This document shows positions 42,141-51,345 of a stretch of 64,000 nt of DNA, piece after piece. The DNA lies in NCBI GenBank assembly GCA_902799765.1, contig CADCBZ010000001.1:1-64000 (forward strand), read 5' to 3'. A program made the translations under genes and the position numbers. The notes under the pieces were generated by a model, which searched no databases, was not told the origin of the DNA, and saw only the letters and a list, made by a program, of their open reading frames with translations. This DNA comes from an uncultured Prevotellaceae bacterium. GTDB lineage: Bacteria; Bacteroidota; Bacteroidia; Bacteroidales; Bacteroidaceae. Positions within the stretch are counted from its first letter, which is position 1. Every line of letters begins with the position of its first letter.

Positions 42141-42814
42141 AATCTTCTCAGTGCCACCTCAAACGCTTCTGCATAATTGCAACCCGCCTGGCAGCCTCTA
42201 TACGCTGCAATGCCCTCAATAGCTTCTGCGGAACGAGGATGCGGATAAGGACGCATCACACCTCTATACATTGAAAGTGCCTTTACTTTGGCATCCACTC
42301 CATCTTTACTAACTTCCACCCATGTATTCGGCTGGAATCGGTTCATAGCCGTATTCAACGCCCATTCCGTACACGATGGCACCTCCATATACCAAAACTC
42401 TTGTATCGGCTTCACCTCTGGCCTACGCTGGAACAAGCGAATCGCCTCCTGACAGGCCATTGAGGTCTGCAGGTGATCATTGTTTGTATCCGCAGGATGA
42501 TGGGTGATGATAATATCCGGCTCACTCTCTTTGATGGCAGCCTCTATGTGCTGCACCAGCTTCAGGTGCGACACCGTATTCATCTCAATGTTCGGAAATG
42601 TGCCTTCAAACTTCGCACCAATACCCAAGAAATCCGATGATGCATTCAGATCATCATCCAATTCTTTATCCTCAGGTCTGAATGCACGAGCCTTGGCCTC
42701 AGTACTCATAATACAAACATCCACTCTTTCGCCATTACGCGTCCATTTATATATCGACGCTCCGGCACCCAGCACCTCATCATCCGGGTGCGCTACTACA
42801 ATTAAATACTTCAT
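42137..42814 (-). CDS. PIG-L family deacetylase
   Basis: A 225-residue LmbE/PIG-L deacetylase with the zinc-binding AHPDDEVLGAGASIYKW motif at the N-terminus and the ITHHPADTNNDHLQ motif near 104-117. Such enzymes remove an acetyl group from N-acetyl sugars or nucleotide sugars. Its ATG overlaps the stop of a truncated upstream frame (TAATG), so translation may be coupled to that fragment. Its place in the operon suggests deacetylation of one sugar of the repeat unit. Confidence 0.85.
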   Translation of the reverse strand: MKYLIVVAHPDDEVLGAGASIYKWTRNGERVDVCIMSTEAKARAFRPEDKELDDDLNASSDFLGIGAKFEGTFPNIEMNTVSHLKLVQHIEAAIKESEPDIIITHHPADTNNDHLQTSMACQEAIRLFQRRPEVKPIQEFWYMEVPSCTEWALNTAMNRFQPNTWVEVSKDGVDAKVKALSMYRGVMRPYPHPRSAEAIEGIAAYRGCQAGCNYAEAFEVALRRL

Positions 42815-43001
42815 TATATTCTATTCATTATAATACCTGCAAAAGCAATTCCAATGACAGATTGCTCAACAGCCAACTGATAGGCCTTATCCCAATCCAC
42901 AGATTCCGTAAATCCTTGAATCCCTAAATCTGTCGATTCGACGTCAGCCCACAATCCAGCTCTTATTAAAGGAAAATAGCATCTTTGTTGTATTCCATCA
43001 T
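42814..43001 (-). pseudogene. Nucleotidyltransferase-like (NTP_transf_5) N-terminal fragment
   Basis: The minus strand from 43001 reads MMEYNKDAIFL and then stops. One base added near 42970 would open the frame LIRAGLWADVESTD, then FTESVDWDKAYQLAVEQSVI and GIAFAGI before TAA at 42816-42814. RAGLW followed by a dW...A.eQsv pattern is typical of the N-terminus of PF14907-type nucleotidyltransferases found in Bacteroidetes glycan loci. The remaining 250 or so residues are missing, so this is a remnant that happens to be kept between two genes. Confidence 0.6.
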
Positions 43002-43002
43002 T

Positions 43003-43902
43003 TCACTCAATCTTATAATGGTCCAAAACGCTCAATGGCCTCCACCCCAATTCACGCTTTGCTTTCTCATTGCTCCATGTATCTGAAGTAACGATTTTTT
43101 CAAGGCGAGATGAATTTAAAGGGAAGAAACTAAATACATCACCAATCCATGCCAAACACTTTGCCATCCAGTAAGGAATTGATATAGGCTTACGTTTTCC
43201 TAACTGTTTCGCGATACTGGCTTCCAGCTCTCCAAAAGAGGGATTATAATCATCACATACATTATAGATACCACCTTTTTCTGCAATTAGAGGTACCAAG
43301 TTAGCTATATCTTCTGCCATCAAAATACTTTTCCTAGCTTTACCGCCTGCAATGCTTAAATATTTACCTGTTTTTATGCCATTAACCATAGCACCAAGGT
43401 TACCAGGAGCATTAGGACCCGCCAATAAAGCTGGTCTCAAAATGCCAAGTTTAACATGATTCATCTTACACCATCTAGTAAGGAAATCCTCTGCCTTAAT
43501 CTTGCTGTCAGAATATGGAGAATCACCAACCAAAGACCTTGAATCCTCTGTATCCATATTACCTGGCTTATCACCATATACATTCATTGTAGATATGAAA
43601 ACAATGGCTTTAGGTACGCCAACTTTTTCAAGAGCCTCACAAAGATGAATAGTACCTGTATAGTTTACATCATAAAAAGCTTGCTTCTCAGCCTCTGTCT
43701 TGGGATAGACATGCGCCTTCCCTGCTGCATGGAGTACAATATCATATTTATAAGCCAGTTCTGGTACATCTGATACAAAGTTTGCCTTAATTTCATCCCT
43801 ATCTGTTATACCGATGGTGGTAACTTCGTATTTCTCGTCAAGCAATGGTTTTACATTTGCACCGAGGAAACCAGTACCACCAGTAAAAAGGAGTTTTTCC
43901 AT
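43003..43902 (-). CDS. NAD-dependent epimerase/dehydratase
   Basis: A 299-residue SDR with LLFTGGTGFLGANVKPLLDE at the N-terminus and SPYSDSKIKAEDF with the catalytic YxxxK near 130. It resembles UDP-hexose 4-epimerase or 4-reductase enzymes coupled to phosphoglycosyl transferases in O-antigen loci. The sequence keeps a full SDR fold. It lies 5 bases after the ATP-grasp gene, so it is part of the same transcript. The exact sugar is not predictable. Confidence 0.8.
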   Translation of the reverse strand: MEKLLFTGGTGFLGANVKPLLDEKYEVTTIGITDRDEIKANFVSDVPELAYKYDIVLHAAGKAHVYPKTEAEKQAFYDVNYTGTIHLCEALEKVGVPKAIVFISTMNVYGDKPGNMDTEDSRSLVGDSPYSDSKIKAEDFLTRWCKMNHVKLGILRPALLAGPNAPGNLGAMVNGIKTGKYLSIAGGKARKSILMAEDIANLVPLIAEKGGIYNVCDDYNPSFGELEASIAKQLGKRKPISIPYWMAKCLAWIGDVFSFFPLNSSRLEKIVTSDTWSNEKAKRELGWRPLSVLDHYKIE

Positions 43903-43907
43903 AAGTA

Positions 43908-45053
43908 TTATTTAAATGAATCCCAGTTTTCTATTACCGAATCCCAAGGGCCACGGTCTTCTTTATCATAGATATAGACACACTTAGCATCTTTGAAATC
44001 TCTCAACCATTCAGCCAATGTCACCATACCTCCCTCAACGCGCTTACCATAGTCAATGACTTCACTCATACTGGTAAACGGCTCGAATTCCTTGCGGTCA
44101 GCAGGATCAATATAGCCATTTTCCATCCCCTTTACCCAAAGGTAGTCCAACGGCATACCAGCAAACTTGCAGGTGGGGTTCCATGCAGATGCACGGAAGT
44201 TGGTTTCCATAAAGTAGAACGTACCGTCCTTGTCAATCAGAAACTCTACCTCAAAGACACCCTCAAAGCCAATCTCTTCAAACATGGCCTGAAGTTTCGC
44301 CTCCATCTCTTTGTCGGTGAACATACAAACATCGTGATAAGGACTATAATATCCCTGAATCAGATACTTCCATTTCATCTGAGTAATGATCTGCATCTCT
44401 TTACCATTATTGATGGTATAACCTTCCAATGCCATCTCATTCTGCTTATCCACAAAATGCTGAATCATAATCAGCGGACTCTCAATCTTCTGTATGGCAT
44501 CTTTCAATTCCTGCTCATTCTGGCAGATATACACATCAAACTTCCAACTACCTGAGTTAGGTGAAATATCCTTGGTGATTATAGGATACCATAAATTCTC
44601 CGGCAGCGGATCTTTCTTCCCGATTACATAGCTATCCAACACATTGAATCCATGCTTCTTGGCCAACTGCTGGATCACGTACTTATCCATAAACTCATTG
44701 ATACGTCCATTACGGCCAGCATTGTAGGTAATAAACTTGTCCTTCCACTCGTCGTAGTGCAAGTCAAAGTAGCCTACCGACTTGTCATCAGAGAACACGA
44801 TGTATGGTTTCTTACCAGTCTCTGCCACCAAGTTGCCATACTCCTTCATCAGCAATTCAAACCCCTCTTCAACGGAGTCCACACGGTAGAGTTTTGAGAT
44901 ATATTTACTACGTGTAGCCACTTCATAGCGTCGCTTCACAGATATATACACAGGATTGATACCATTCTCGCCAAAGGCGCGAATCATATTCAATGGATTA
45001 TAGTGCTCTAATGCGAACACTATACACAAATGTCCGTTATAACTATTGTTCAT
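43908..45053 (-). CDS. ATP-grasp enzyme
   Basis: A 381-residue ATP-grasp protein. It starts with a Rossmann-like segment (CIVFALEHYNPLNMIRAFGE), then WYPIITKDISPNSGSWKFDV in the ATP-binding lobe and EIGFEGVFEVEFLIDKDGTF with FMETNFRASAWNP at the metal-binding end. ATP-grasp ligases join a carboxylate to an amine or thiol. In glycan loci next to a phosphoglycosyl transferase such enzymes probably attach an amino acid or acyl unit to an amino sugar. Substrates are not predictable. Confidence 0.8.
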   Translation of the reverse strand: MNNSYNGHLCIVFALEHYNPLNMIRAFGENGINPVYISVKRRYEVATRSKYISKLYRVDSVEEGFELLMKEYGNLVAETGKKPYIVFSDDKSVGYFDLHYDEWKDKFITYNAGRNGRINEFMDKYVIQQLAKKHGFNVLDSYVIGKKDPLPENLWYPIITKDISPNSGSWKFDVYICQNEQELKDAIQKIESPLIMIQHFVDKQNEMALEGYTINNGKEMQIITQMKWKYLIQGYYSPYHDVCMFTDKEMEAKLQAMFEEIGFEGVFEVEFLIDKDGTFYFMETNFRASAWNPTCKFAGMPLDYLWVKGMENGYIDPADRKEFEPFTSMSEVIDYGKRVEGGMVTLAEWLRDFKDAKCVYIYDKEDRGPWDSVIENWDSFK

Positions 45054-45057
45054 ATCA

Positions 45058-45642
45058 TTATTGCTCTTTGTAAACGTTCTTACCTAAAACAACAGTCTTG
45101 ATTATTCCAAAGAACACTTTGAAATCCAAACCAAAACTCATTTTATCCACATATTCTGCATCCATTTCAAACTGCAGCTCTCGCGTTGCTGTGGCACGAA
45201 GATCAATATCAACCGTACAGAACATGCCAGGCTTTGCATCATATCGATGTGCATATCGCTCGTTGTTCTTGTATTCCTCAAACTCAAAAGGCAATATGGG
45301 CCGTGGGCCTATGATTGCCATCTCACCCTTAATAATATTCAACAATTGAGGAACCTCATCCAAGCTAGTTTTTCTCAGTGTCTTTCCAATCTTTGTAATA
45401 CGAGCATCATGCTCAGATGAAGCTACACCACCTTTTTCAAATGCATGATTACACATGGTTCGGAACTTATACACCGTGAATACTTTCTGTTTTTTTCCCA
45501 AACGTTTCTGCTTAAAGAGTGCCGGTCCTGGACTATCAAACTTAATTATAAGTGAAATTATTATCATAGGGATAAGTAATACTATCAGCCCTAATAATGA
45601 AATCGTGATGCCAATAAATGGCTTAATAATTGTTTTATACAT
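45058..45642 (-). CDS. Initiating phosphoglycosyl transferase (PglC/WcaJ-type)
   Basis: A 194-residue monotopic phosphoglycosyl transferase: an N-terminal re-entrant membrane helix (about 8-32), then KFDSPGPALFKQKRLGKKQK, FTVYKFRTM, KTSLDEVPQLLNIIKGEMAI with the catalytic DE pair, and GPRPILPFEFEEY. It transfers a sugar-1-phosphate to undecaprenyl phosphate, beginning the repeat unit. Short length puts it with PglC rather than WcaJ. It precedes ATP-grasp, SDR and, elsewhere, the broken degT, a set that resembles bacillosamine-type pathways. Confidence 0.9.
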   Translation of the reverse strand: MYKTIIKPFIGITISLLGLIVLLIPMIIISLIIKFDSPGPALFKQKRLGKKQKVFTVYKFRTMCNHAFEKGGVASSEHDARITKIGKTLRKTSLDEVPQLLNIIKGEMAIIGPRPILPFEFEEYKNNERYAHRYDAKPGMFCTVDIDLRATATRELQFEMDAEYVDKMSFGLDFKVFFGIIKTVVLGKNVYKEQ

Positions 45643-45651
45643 TTTCTTTTA

Positions 45652-46751
45652 TCATTCTAATCTATAAGGTATCTCAATTCTATTCAATTTATCAAATAAA
45701 GGCTCTATTAGTACATTATATACCAACAATGCACCCCCCGATAAAACGAGCATTGAGATAGAAAACAAACAGTAGTGTATCATTAGGTATCCCAATCCTC
45801 TTTCACATGCCTGTTTAATACCTATGTCAATTTGCGCTATTATACCTGAATGAATCAGGAAGCAGAGATATGTTACTTTGGCTACATTGTTAACAATTAA
45901 ACTCTTAAAATGGATATCTTTAAAAAACAAAAACAAACATACCGACAAAAGCAAAACAAACGGATTGTGATAGACCCATGCACTTATCATTTCCCTTCTA
46001 GGGTATTTAAGCACCATCATCGCCCAGACAAAAATAATTATCGTTACGAAGCAAATCAATAATATTAAAGTACCACGTTTTTTAAAAATCTGCGGCAATT
46101 CTCCTAAGCGTAGGAATCCTCCGACATAGTACATCAATATAAAATTAACAATATTAAAACCAGCTTGCGCCCCTCTTGCCCCTACAGTACTCAATCCAAA
46201 CCAATCTAGACCAATCAGTTCTTCAGATAAATCGACTAACGTTGGCCAAACAGAAAAGATTATTATTAAAGATATTATGAAAACTTGGAGTGATTGTTTT
46301 TGCCGATACACCAAATTAAGCCATGGTGATATAATGAAAAGAGTACAAAATAATATTGGATAATAACTAGAAGGCACGAACTTGGCTGCACAATCATGCA
46401 AATTAAAAATCTCTATCCCAAGCATAATCATGATTCCATATACCATCAGATTTCTATATATTACTTGCGCAAGTAGCGATGCAGGTTTCCCAATTGGTCT
46501 GCTTTCGCTTTTACACAAGAAAAAACCAGATATAATAATAAAAATATCTACTGCACCAGAACTTAAACTTCGAAGAAAAACAAGACCTGCCCAACCTTTT
46601 TCCGGTGTCAACAAAGGTAGTGCTTTATCTCCGTAATGAATAACAATTACAAAAAGTAATGCAAGAATTCTCAGCAATTCAATTCCAGAATCTCGCCCCC
46701 CCCAGTTTTTAAGGAAACCTTACTCAGAGGGTTACAAATAAAATTTTTCAT
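45652..46751 (-). CDS. Membrane acyltransferase family 3, out of frame at a G8 tract
   Basis: From 46677 the frame encodes a ten-helix-like acyltransferase 3 protein (LLRILALLFVIVIHYG with the catalytic His, then FIIISGFFLC). The normal N-terminus lies upstream: an ATG at 46751-46749 begins MKNFICNPLSKVSLKT and then meets eight G (46703-46696). With 8 G this frame stops after 25 codons. With 9 G it would read through as GGGRDSGIELLRILALL, giving the complete domain start. The gene is therefore most likely phase-variable and OFF in this sequence. Acyltransferase 3 enzymes add acetyl or other acyl groups to surface sugars. It follows the GH26 stop by 3 bases. Confidence 0.8.
46696..46703. repeat. 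G8/C8 homopolymer, phase-variation tract
   Basis: Eight C on the plus strand (eight G in the coding strand) lie 48 bases into the acyltransferase gene. The tract places the upstream start one base out of frame with the domain. Confidence 0.8.
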
Positions 46752-46754
46752 ATT

Positions 46755-48107
46755 TTACCAATCCTTTTTTATTTTTTTGCTTCGTGCAAATTTTCTCAAT
46801 GCTTTTTTCCCTTCTTCAGTAGATGGGATAGCGTATGACGGACCATGCTCTATAAAAAAACTCAAATAGACTCCCTCATGATTAACCAATGACGGATAAT
46901 GAAGGGAATAAAAGCCCTGATTTAACAAGTCATCATTTCCCGTTACACCACTTTCAAAAAGACATGCTATTTTATTTCTCTCAAAACAAACTTGAGTAGT
47001 CAGCATACATCGTGTAAGTGATTCTTTTGTTACTACTGAGGATGAACCAACATTGTATTCATTGCTACCTATTATATCTACATACTCATCTCCTGGGTAT
47101 CTTTCTAACATTGCTTTCCGTGTCTTAAAACGACTACCCAAAGAAAAGCCCCAAATTAGACTATGTGTACCTACATCTTTACTTACCCTATCTTTAGTGT
47201 ATCGAAATAGCCACTTATAATCTTCTGCAGAACAATAATCCACCCCCCACCAAAAACTGTTCATATCCATTTCGTGAAATGGCCTAATTATACAAGGTAT
47301 AGGATGCCCATTCTTATCAGTCAATTGTTTAATAAACTCAGACAATGCATCTAGCTTCGCATCAAGATAATCTCGTGGTATGTTATATTCTTTACGGTAG
47401 CCACAGGACTCTCCTGTCCTTTGGCGCATTTCCCCCACCACGTTCTTATGCTTTCTATCAACATAATTTTGATATGCACCTACTCGTTCTGGAGGCACTG
47501 GTGAATAAGGATTAGCCATATGATAAGCTATGATGGGAATAGATCCGTATCGCTCATATGAGGCCCTAACTACTGTTATAAGATAAGAACTATATTTCTT
47601 ATTAATATTTTTTCCCGTTGGCATCGTTTTATGCTTAAAAAGGCTCCAATGCTCATCCAAGGCTGTAGTCAACTCAATCCCGTGCAGCAATGGCTTAATA
47701 CCCGTCACATCCATAAATCTACTTTGTAATTCGGGAGTTTCATCTAATGAAAGAGGCACATATTGACCATCTTCAAGTTTATAAAGGGGTGTTGCATTGT
47801 ATTTAAAGCAACCCGTTAGAGAGAATATTTGTTTATTTTCGCACGGCAACCTATATAACTTGTACAGCACTTTTAATGCACAATCATCTAACATGGTATC
47901 AGCCACAACGCCTCTGAATGCCTGTATCGTCATTTTATTACGTTTCTGCAATGCCAAACGTTGAAATTCCTTATTCTGTTCACCCAAGTCTTGAAATACT
48001 TGCGTTCCACTTTGGAGCGCCACACATAATGGCATAATTAGGAAACATGTAATACAAAAACGTAGCCGTATGGATTTACAAGCCATCATTTCAACAACTA
48101 CCCTCAT
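46755..48107 (-). CDS. GH26-type glycoside hydrolase
   Basis: A 450-residue protein with an N-terminal hydrophobic segment (about 14-32) that may be a signal peptide; a start at 48089 (MMACKSIRLRF) is also possible. The motif CIIRPFHEMDMNSFWWG (about 265-281) is the acid/base region of GH26 beta-mannanases and their relatives, and CLFESGVTGNDD near 380 gives the probable nucleophile. A secreted or periplasmic hydrolase inside a glycan biosynthesis operon is unusual and may trim or regulate the polymer, like other synthesis-linked hydrolases. The substrate is probably this locus's own product rather than dietary mannan, which is inference. Confidence 0.75.
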   Translation of the reverse strand: MRVVVEMMACKSIRLRFCITCFLIMPLCVALQSGTQVFQDLGEQNKEFQRLALQKRNKMTIQAFRGVVADTMLDDCALKVLYKLYRLPCENKQIFSLTGCFKYNATPLYKLEDGQYVPLSLDETPELQSRFMDVTGIKPLLHGIELTTALDEHWSLFKHKTMPTGKNINKKYSSYLITVVRASYERYGSIPIIAYHMANPYSPVPPERVGAYQNYVDRKHKNVVGEMRQRTGESCGYRKEYNIPRDYLDAKLDALSEFIKQLTDKNGHPIPCIIRPFHEMDMNSFWWGVDYCSAEDYKWLFRYTKDRVSKDVGTHSLIWGFSLGSRFKTRKAMLERYPGDEYVDIIGSNEYNVGSSSVVTKESLTRCMLTTQVCFERNKIACLFESGVTGNDDLLNQGFYSLHYPSLVNHEGVYLSFFIEHGPSYAIPSTEEGKKALRKFARSKKIKKDW

Positions 48108-49102
48108 TAAACACTCTGAAATGTCTCATCAATAAAACCCTGAATGGAGTATTTGTACAAAATTCTTTCATCTACAGGCTCAAAAGGGCTATTAATAAAC
48201 TCTCTCGGGATAACAGGATTCAAAGCATCGACGACTAGTACATTTGTTGGGTTATAAAAATCATAGTTCTTAACTTCTGCATTATTAGTAATATACTTCC
48301 TATGGGCAGCCATGGATTCAAAAGCTCTCATAGAGAGACCTGTTTGCTTAGAATAGACAAAGTCCAATACACATTTACTCTCTTTTACCATTTCCACATT
48401 TTCCAGATATGTCATTGGTTTGAACTGCATTTTCTTTGGACTCACGAAAGTACCTTTCCTTATGAAATCCCATAGATAAAGTGTCCAACTAGCCATATAT
48501 AGATAAAAGAATGATTTTATGCCGAAAGCATCAAAATAATCCTGATATCTTTTGATTACGCCCCACCTATTGTTATAAATAGTACCTACAAAACATACGT
48601 CATATTTAAATTCCTTCTTATCAGCTATTTTCACATACTCATTTAGAAAGATAGACGGACGAAATTTAAACTCAGGGTTGTTCTTTACATCATCTGAATC
48701 AAAAGAATATGCATAGTCATACTGTTCCAGTATCTCTGGAATCTTCTTTCCACATAATGGATCCCATTGGTAGAAAATGAACTTGGCTTTCGTAAAGCGT
48801 TCACGCATATATTTAAGAATCTTCGCATCAAATGCTTGTCCTCTTACTATATACACAACGTCCGGCCCCCACACTTCATTCTCTGCTATGATTTTCTCCA
48901 CATAATGCTTAAAGTATTGCGGGGCAACACCTCGAAAAAAATAAATATAAATCTTAGCTAGAGCCTTTTGGGATGGTCGTTCGTCATACAGGCGAACCTC
49001 TGCCCCTCGAGACTCCAACTCTTTCTTCATTGCCTGGGTATAGTGCATACATGTGCCGTATGGTGATATCATCAGCACATGCTTTCCTTGCAAATCACTC
49101 AT
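48107..49102 (-). CDS. CgeB-like glycosyltransferase
   Basis: A 331-residue GT-B type protein with KHVLMISPYGTCMHYTQAMK at the N-terminus, DVVYIVRGQAFDAKILKYMR, the mid motif KYDVCFVGTIYNNRWGVIKR, and KQTGLSMRAFESMAAHRKYI near 255-274 in the donor-binding part. This matches the CgeB-like family in Bacteroidetes and firmicute glycan loci. It shares one base with the GH26 gene. Donor and acceptor are unknown. Confidence 0.75.
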   Translation of the reverse strand: MSDLQGKHVLMISPYGTCMHYTQAMKKELESRGAEVRLYDERPSQKALAKIYIYFFRGVAPQYFKHYVEKIIAENEVWGPDVVYIVRGQAFDAKILKYMRERFTKAKFIFYQWDPLCGKKIPEILEQYDYAYSFDSDDVKNNPEFKFRPSIFLNEYVKIADKKEFKYDVCFVGTIYNNRWGVIKRYQDYFDAFGIKSFFYLYMASWTLYLWDFIRKGTFVSPKKMQFKPMTYLENVEMVKESKCVLDFVYSKQTGLSMRAFESMAAHRKYITNNAEVKNYDFYNPTNVLVVDALNPVIPREFINSPFEPVDERILYKYSIQGFIDETFQSV

Positions 49103-49104
49103 TG

Positions 49105-49971
49105 TTAAAGGTTATAGTGAGAGTATAATTCTTTATGCTTGTAAATCCACTCAGCCATTTCAGCGACCATCTGCTCGTAATCAGGTATACGGTAGTTGAA
49201 ATCCCAATTGGTACGCTTCAGACTCTTGTCTGCATTAACGCCCTCGATGGGGTTTATCTGAACACGACCTCCACGAAGATACTTATTAAAAAGCTTCAGC
49301 AACTCATACTTGGAAATGTCTGTATCAGGAACAGCATTCACCAGCCCATGAGCACGCTCCTTGGCAGCAGCTTCCATAGTCTTTGCCAACTGATAGGTAC
49401 ACTGACCTGTCCACATTGCTTTGGTGTAACCATTCACTACCGGGTTCTCTCCCGTGGTGTTGTTCATAAACCAGTTCAACAGACCAATGCCCTTGGGGTT
49501 GATGTCTGCACCAACAATGGAATTTCTCAGCGAGAGGTTCTTGTCATCCTCCAATTCGCCAAGAGCCTTGCTTCTGTCATAGAAGGTTTCGCCATCTCGC
49601 AGGTCATGCTCCGTGTAACTACCCTTCTTACCAGAAAACACACAGTCGGTTGTCATATGGATAACCTGAGTATCTGTGCCCTCGGTTGTTTTGGCCAAGA
49701 AGTGTGGGAAATAGCTGTTCAAGAAAGCAGCGAGAGCATGGTTACTCTCAGCAAACTGATTCAATACGCCTATGCAGTTGATGACAGTATCATAGTTTCC
49801 TTCCTTAATAACTCTTGCAATAGTCTCCGTATCGAAAGCATTGCCGGCGAAGCTCTTGATGAGTTTTGACTCTTGGAGATCAAAGCCATAAACCTCATGT
49901 CCTTGTTCCTGAAGATATAAACTGATGGTATGACCTGCCATACCATTGCAGCCACAAATAAAAAATTTCAT
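49105..49971 (-). CDS. RmlD-type sugar-nucleotide reductase
   Basis: A 288-residue reductase with FFICGCNGMAGHTISLYLQE, MTTDCVFSGKKGSYTEHDLR (about 106-125) and YDRSKALGELE with the catalytic YxxxK. It belongs to the RmlD/WbvR-type branch that follows a CapE- or FnlA-type dehydratase (next gene upstream, 47-base gap) and reduces the 4-keto intermediate. The product may be UDP-L-RhaNAc, on the way to L-QuiNAc, or the L-FucNAc precursor; a 2-epimerase for the last step is not in the window. Confidence 0.8.
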   Translation of the reverse strand: MKFFICGCNGMAGHTISLYLQEQGHEVYGFDLQESKLIKSFAGNAFDTETIARVIKEGNYDTVINCIGVLNQFAESNHALAAFLNSYFPHFLAKTTEGTDTQVIHMTTDCVFSGKKGSYTEHDLRDGETFYDRSKALGELEDDKNLSLRNSIVGADINPKGIGLLNWFMNNTTGENPVVNGYTKAMWTGQCTYQLAKTMEAAAKERAHGLVNAVPDTDISKYELLKLFNKYLRGGRVQINPIEGVNADKSLKRTNWDFNYRIPDYEQMVAEMAEWIYKHKELYSHYNL

Positions 49972-50018
49972 ATTAATGTCAAGTTTCTGTCAATTAATGA
50001 TTATTTTTGTTCAAGAAA

Positions 50019-51110
50019 CTACTCTGAACGAATTTCTTTAGCATGAGCACGAGGCTGCAAACCAAGGTCCTCACGGATAAAGGTAAGCTTCAGCAACAGT
50101 TCTTTCATCTCCTCAACCGTTAGACGCTTAGTATTATGACTATGATACTCTTCCATCTTATCGATCTCAGGATTACCGCCTTCAACCTTGTCATAGTTCA
50201 AATCACGTCCATCACAAGGAATACGGTAGTAACCACCCATATCAATGGCACGAGCCATCTCCTCACGTGTCACAAGAGTTTCATAGATTTTCTCACCATG
50301 ACGCGTACCAATCACCTTCACTTCAGTTTCTCCATACTTGGGATCAACCTGGGCATACGTCTGCTTCAATGCCTCTGCAAGTACATCCAGTGTTGCTGCA
50401 GGAGCTTTCTGCACAAACAAATCACCGTTCTTGCCATGTTCAAAAGCATATATAACCAAATCAACTGCATCGTTGAGCGTCATCATGAAACGGGTCATCT
50501 GCGGATCGGTGATGGTAATCGGTTTACCTTCTTCCATCTGGTCAATCCAGAGAGGAATAACAGAACCACGACTGGCCATCACATTGCCATAGCGGGTGCA
50601 GCAAATTGTAGTCTGTGCATTATCTCCCAGCTGGCGAGCTTTCGCAACTGCCACCTTTTCCATCATAGCCTTAGAAATACCCATGGCATTGATAGGATAT
50701 GCAGCCTTATCAGTTGAAAGTACTACGATGTTCTTTACGCCATGTGCAATTGCTGACTCCAACACATTGTTGGTACCGATGATATTAGTCTCAACAGCCT
50801 GCATGGGAAAGAACTCACATGAAGGAACCTGCTTCAATGCAGCTGCGGAGAAGATGTAATCTACACCACCACGCATAGCAATATCAATGCTCTGTCGGTC
50901 ACGTACATCACCAATGTAAAACTTTACCTTCTTCGATGCTTGAGGATACATCGCCTGAAGATGGTGGCGCATGTCATCCTGTTTCTTTTCATCACGACTA
51001 AAGATGCGAATCTCTTTAATATCACTGTCCAGGAAACGTTTTAAAACCATGTTACCAAACGAACCTGTGCCTCCTGTAATCAGAAGGACTTTGTCTTTAA
51101 AGATGGACAT
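50019..51110 (-). CDS. CapE/FnlA-type UDP-GlcNAc 4,6-dehydratase/5-epimerase
   Basis: A 363-residue short CapD-family enzyme with VLLITGGTGSFGNMVLKRFL and the catalytic region STDKAAYPINAMGISKAMME, using MxxxK in place of YxxxK as usual in this family. Typical CapE features such as AAALKQVPSCEFFPMQAVET are present. It starts the UDP-L-FucNAc or UDP-L-QuiNAc route. The RmlD-like reductase follows, and wbuC further down fits the same kind of locus. Confidence 0.9.
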   Translation of the reverse strand: MSIFKDKVLLITGGTGSFGNMVLKRFLDSDIKEIRIFSRDEKKQDDMRHHLQAMYPQASKKVKFYIGDVRDRQSIDIAMRGGVDYIFSAAALKQVPSCEFFPMQAVETNIIGTNNVLESAIAHGVKNIVVLSTDKAAYPINAMGISKAMMEKVAVAKARQLGDNAQTTICCTRYGNVMASRGSVIPLWIDQMEEGKPITITDPQMTRFMMTLNDAVDLVIYAFEHGKNGDLFVQKAPAATLDVLAEALKQTYAQVDPKYGETEVKVIGTRHGEKIYETLVTREEMARAIDMGGYYRIPCDGRDLNYDKVEGGNPEIDKMEEYHSHNTKRLTVEEMKELLLKLTFIREDLGLQPRAHAKEIRSE

Positions 51111-51134
51111 ATATTTAAATTTATAATCAAAAAA

Positions 51135-51345
51135 TTACCTTATCACCTTCGTGTGTACGATTTTACTAATTAGCAAATGAATAAAGGGGGCAATTATTAT
51201 TGAAATCACAATAGCCCCACCCCCCAAATAACAATGAATTTAATTCGTTATTCATACAAATTTTATAAAAAAACATGTGAAGTATATACAATTCCAATGT
51301 ATATTTTCCAAACCACTGAAACAAGTTCTTTAAGGATACGAATAT
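51135..51345 (-). pseudogene. Acyltransferase C-terminal remnant, frameshifted at a G6 tract
   Basis: Directly after the GT4 stop, the same frame reads SLKNLFQWFGKYTLELYILH and then MFFYKICMNNELNSLLFGG, the last helix of an acyltransferase 3 protein. After six G (51225-51220) the downstream frame continues as AIVISIIIAPFIHLLISKIV and ends at 51137-51135. Removing one G joins the two. The rest of the gene is missing, so it is a relic of a third acyltransferase. Confidence 0.65.
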
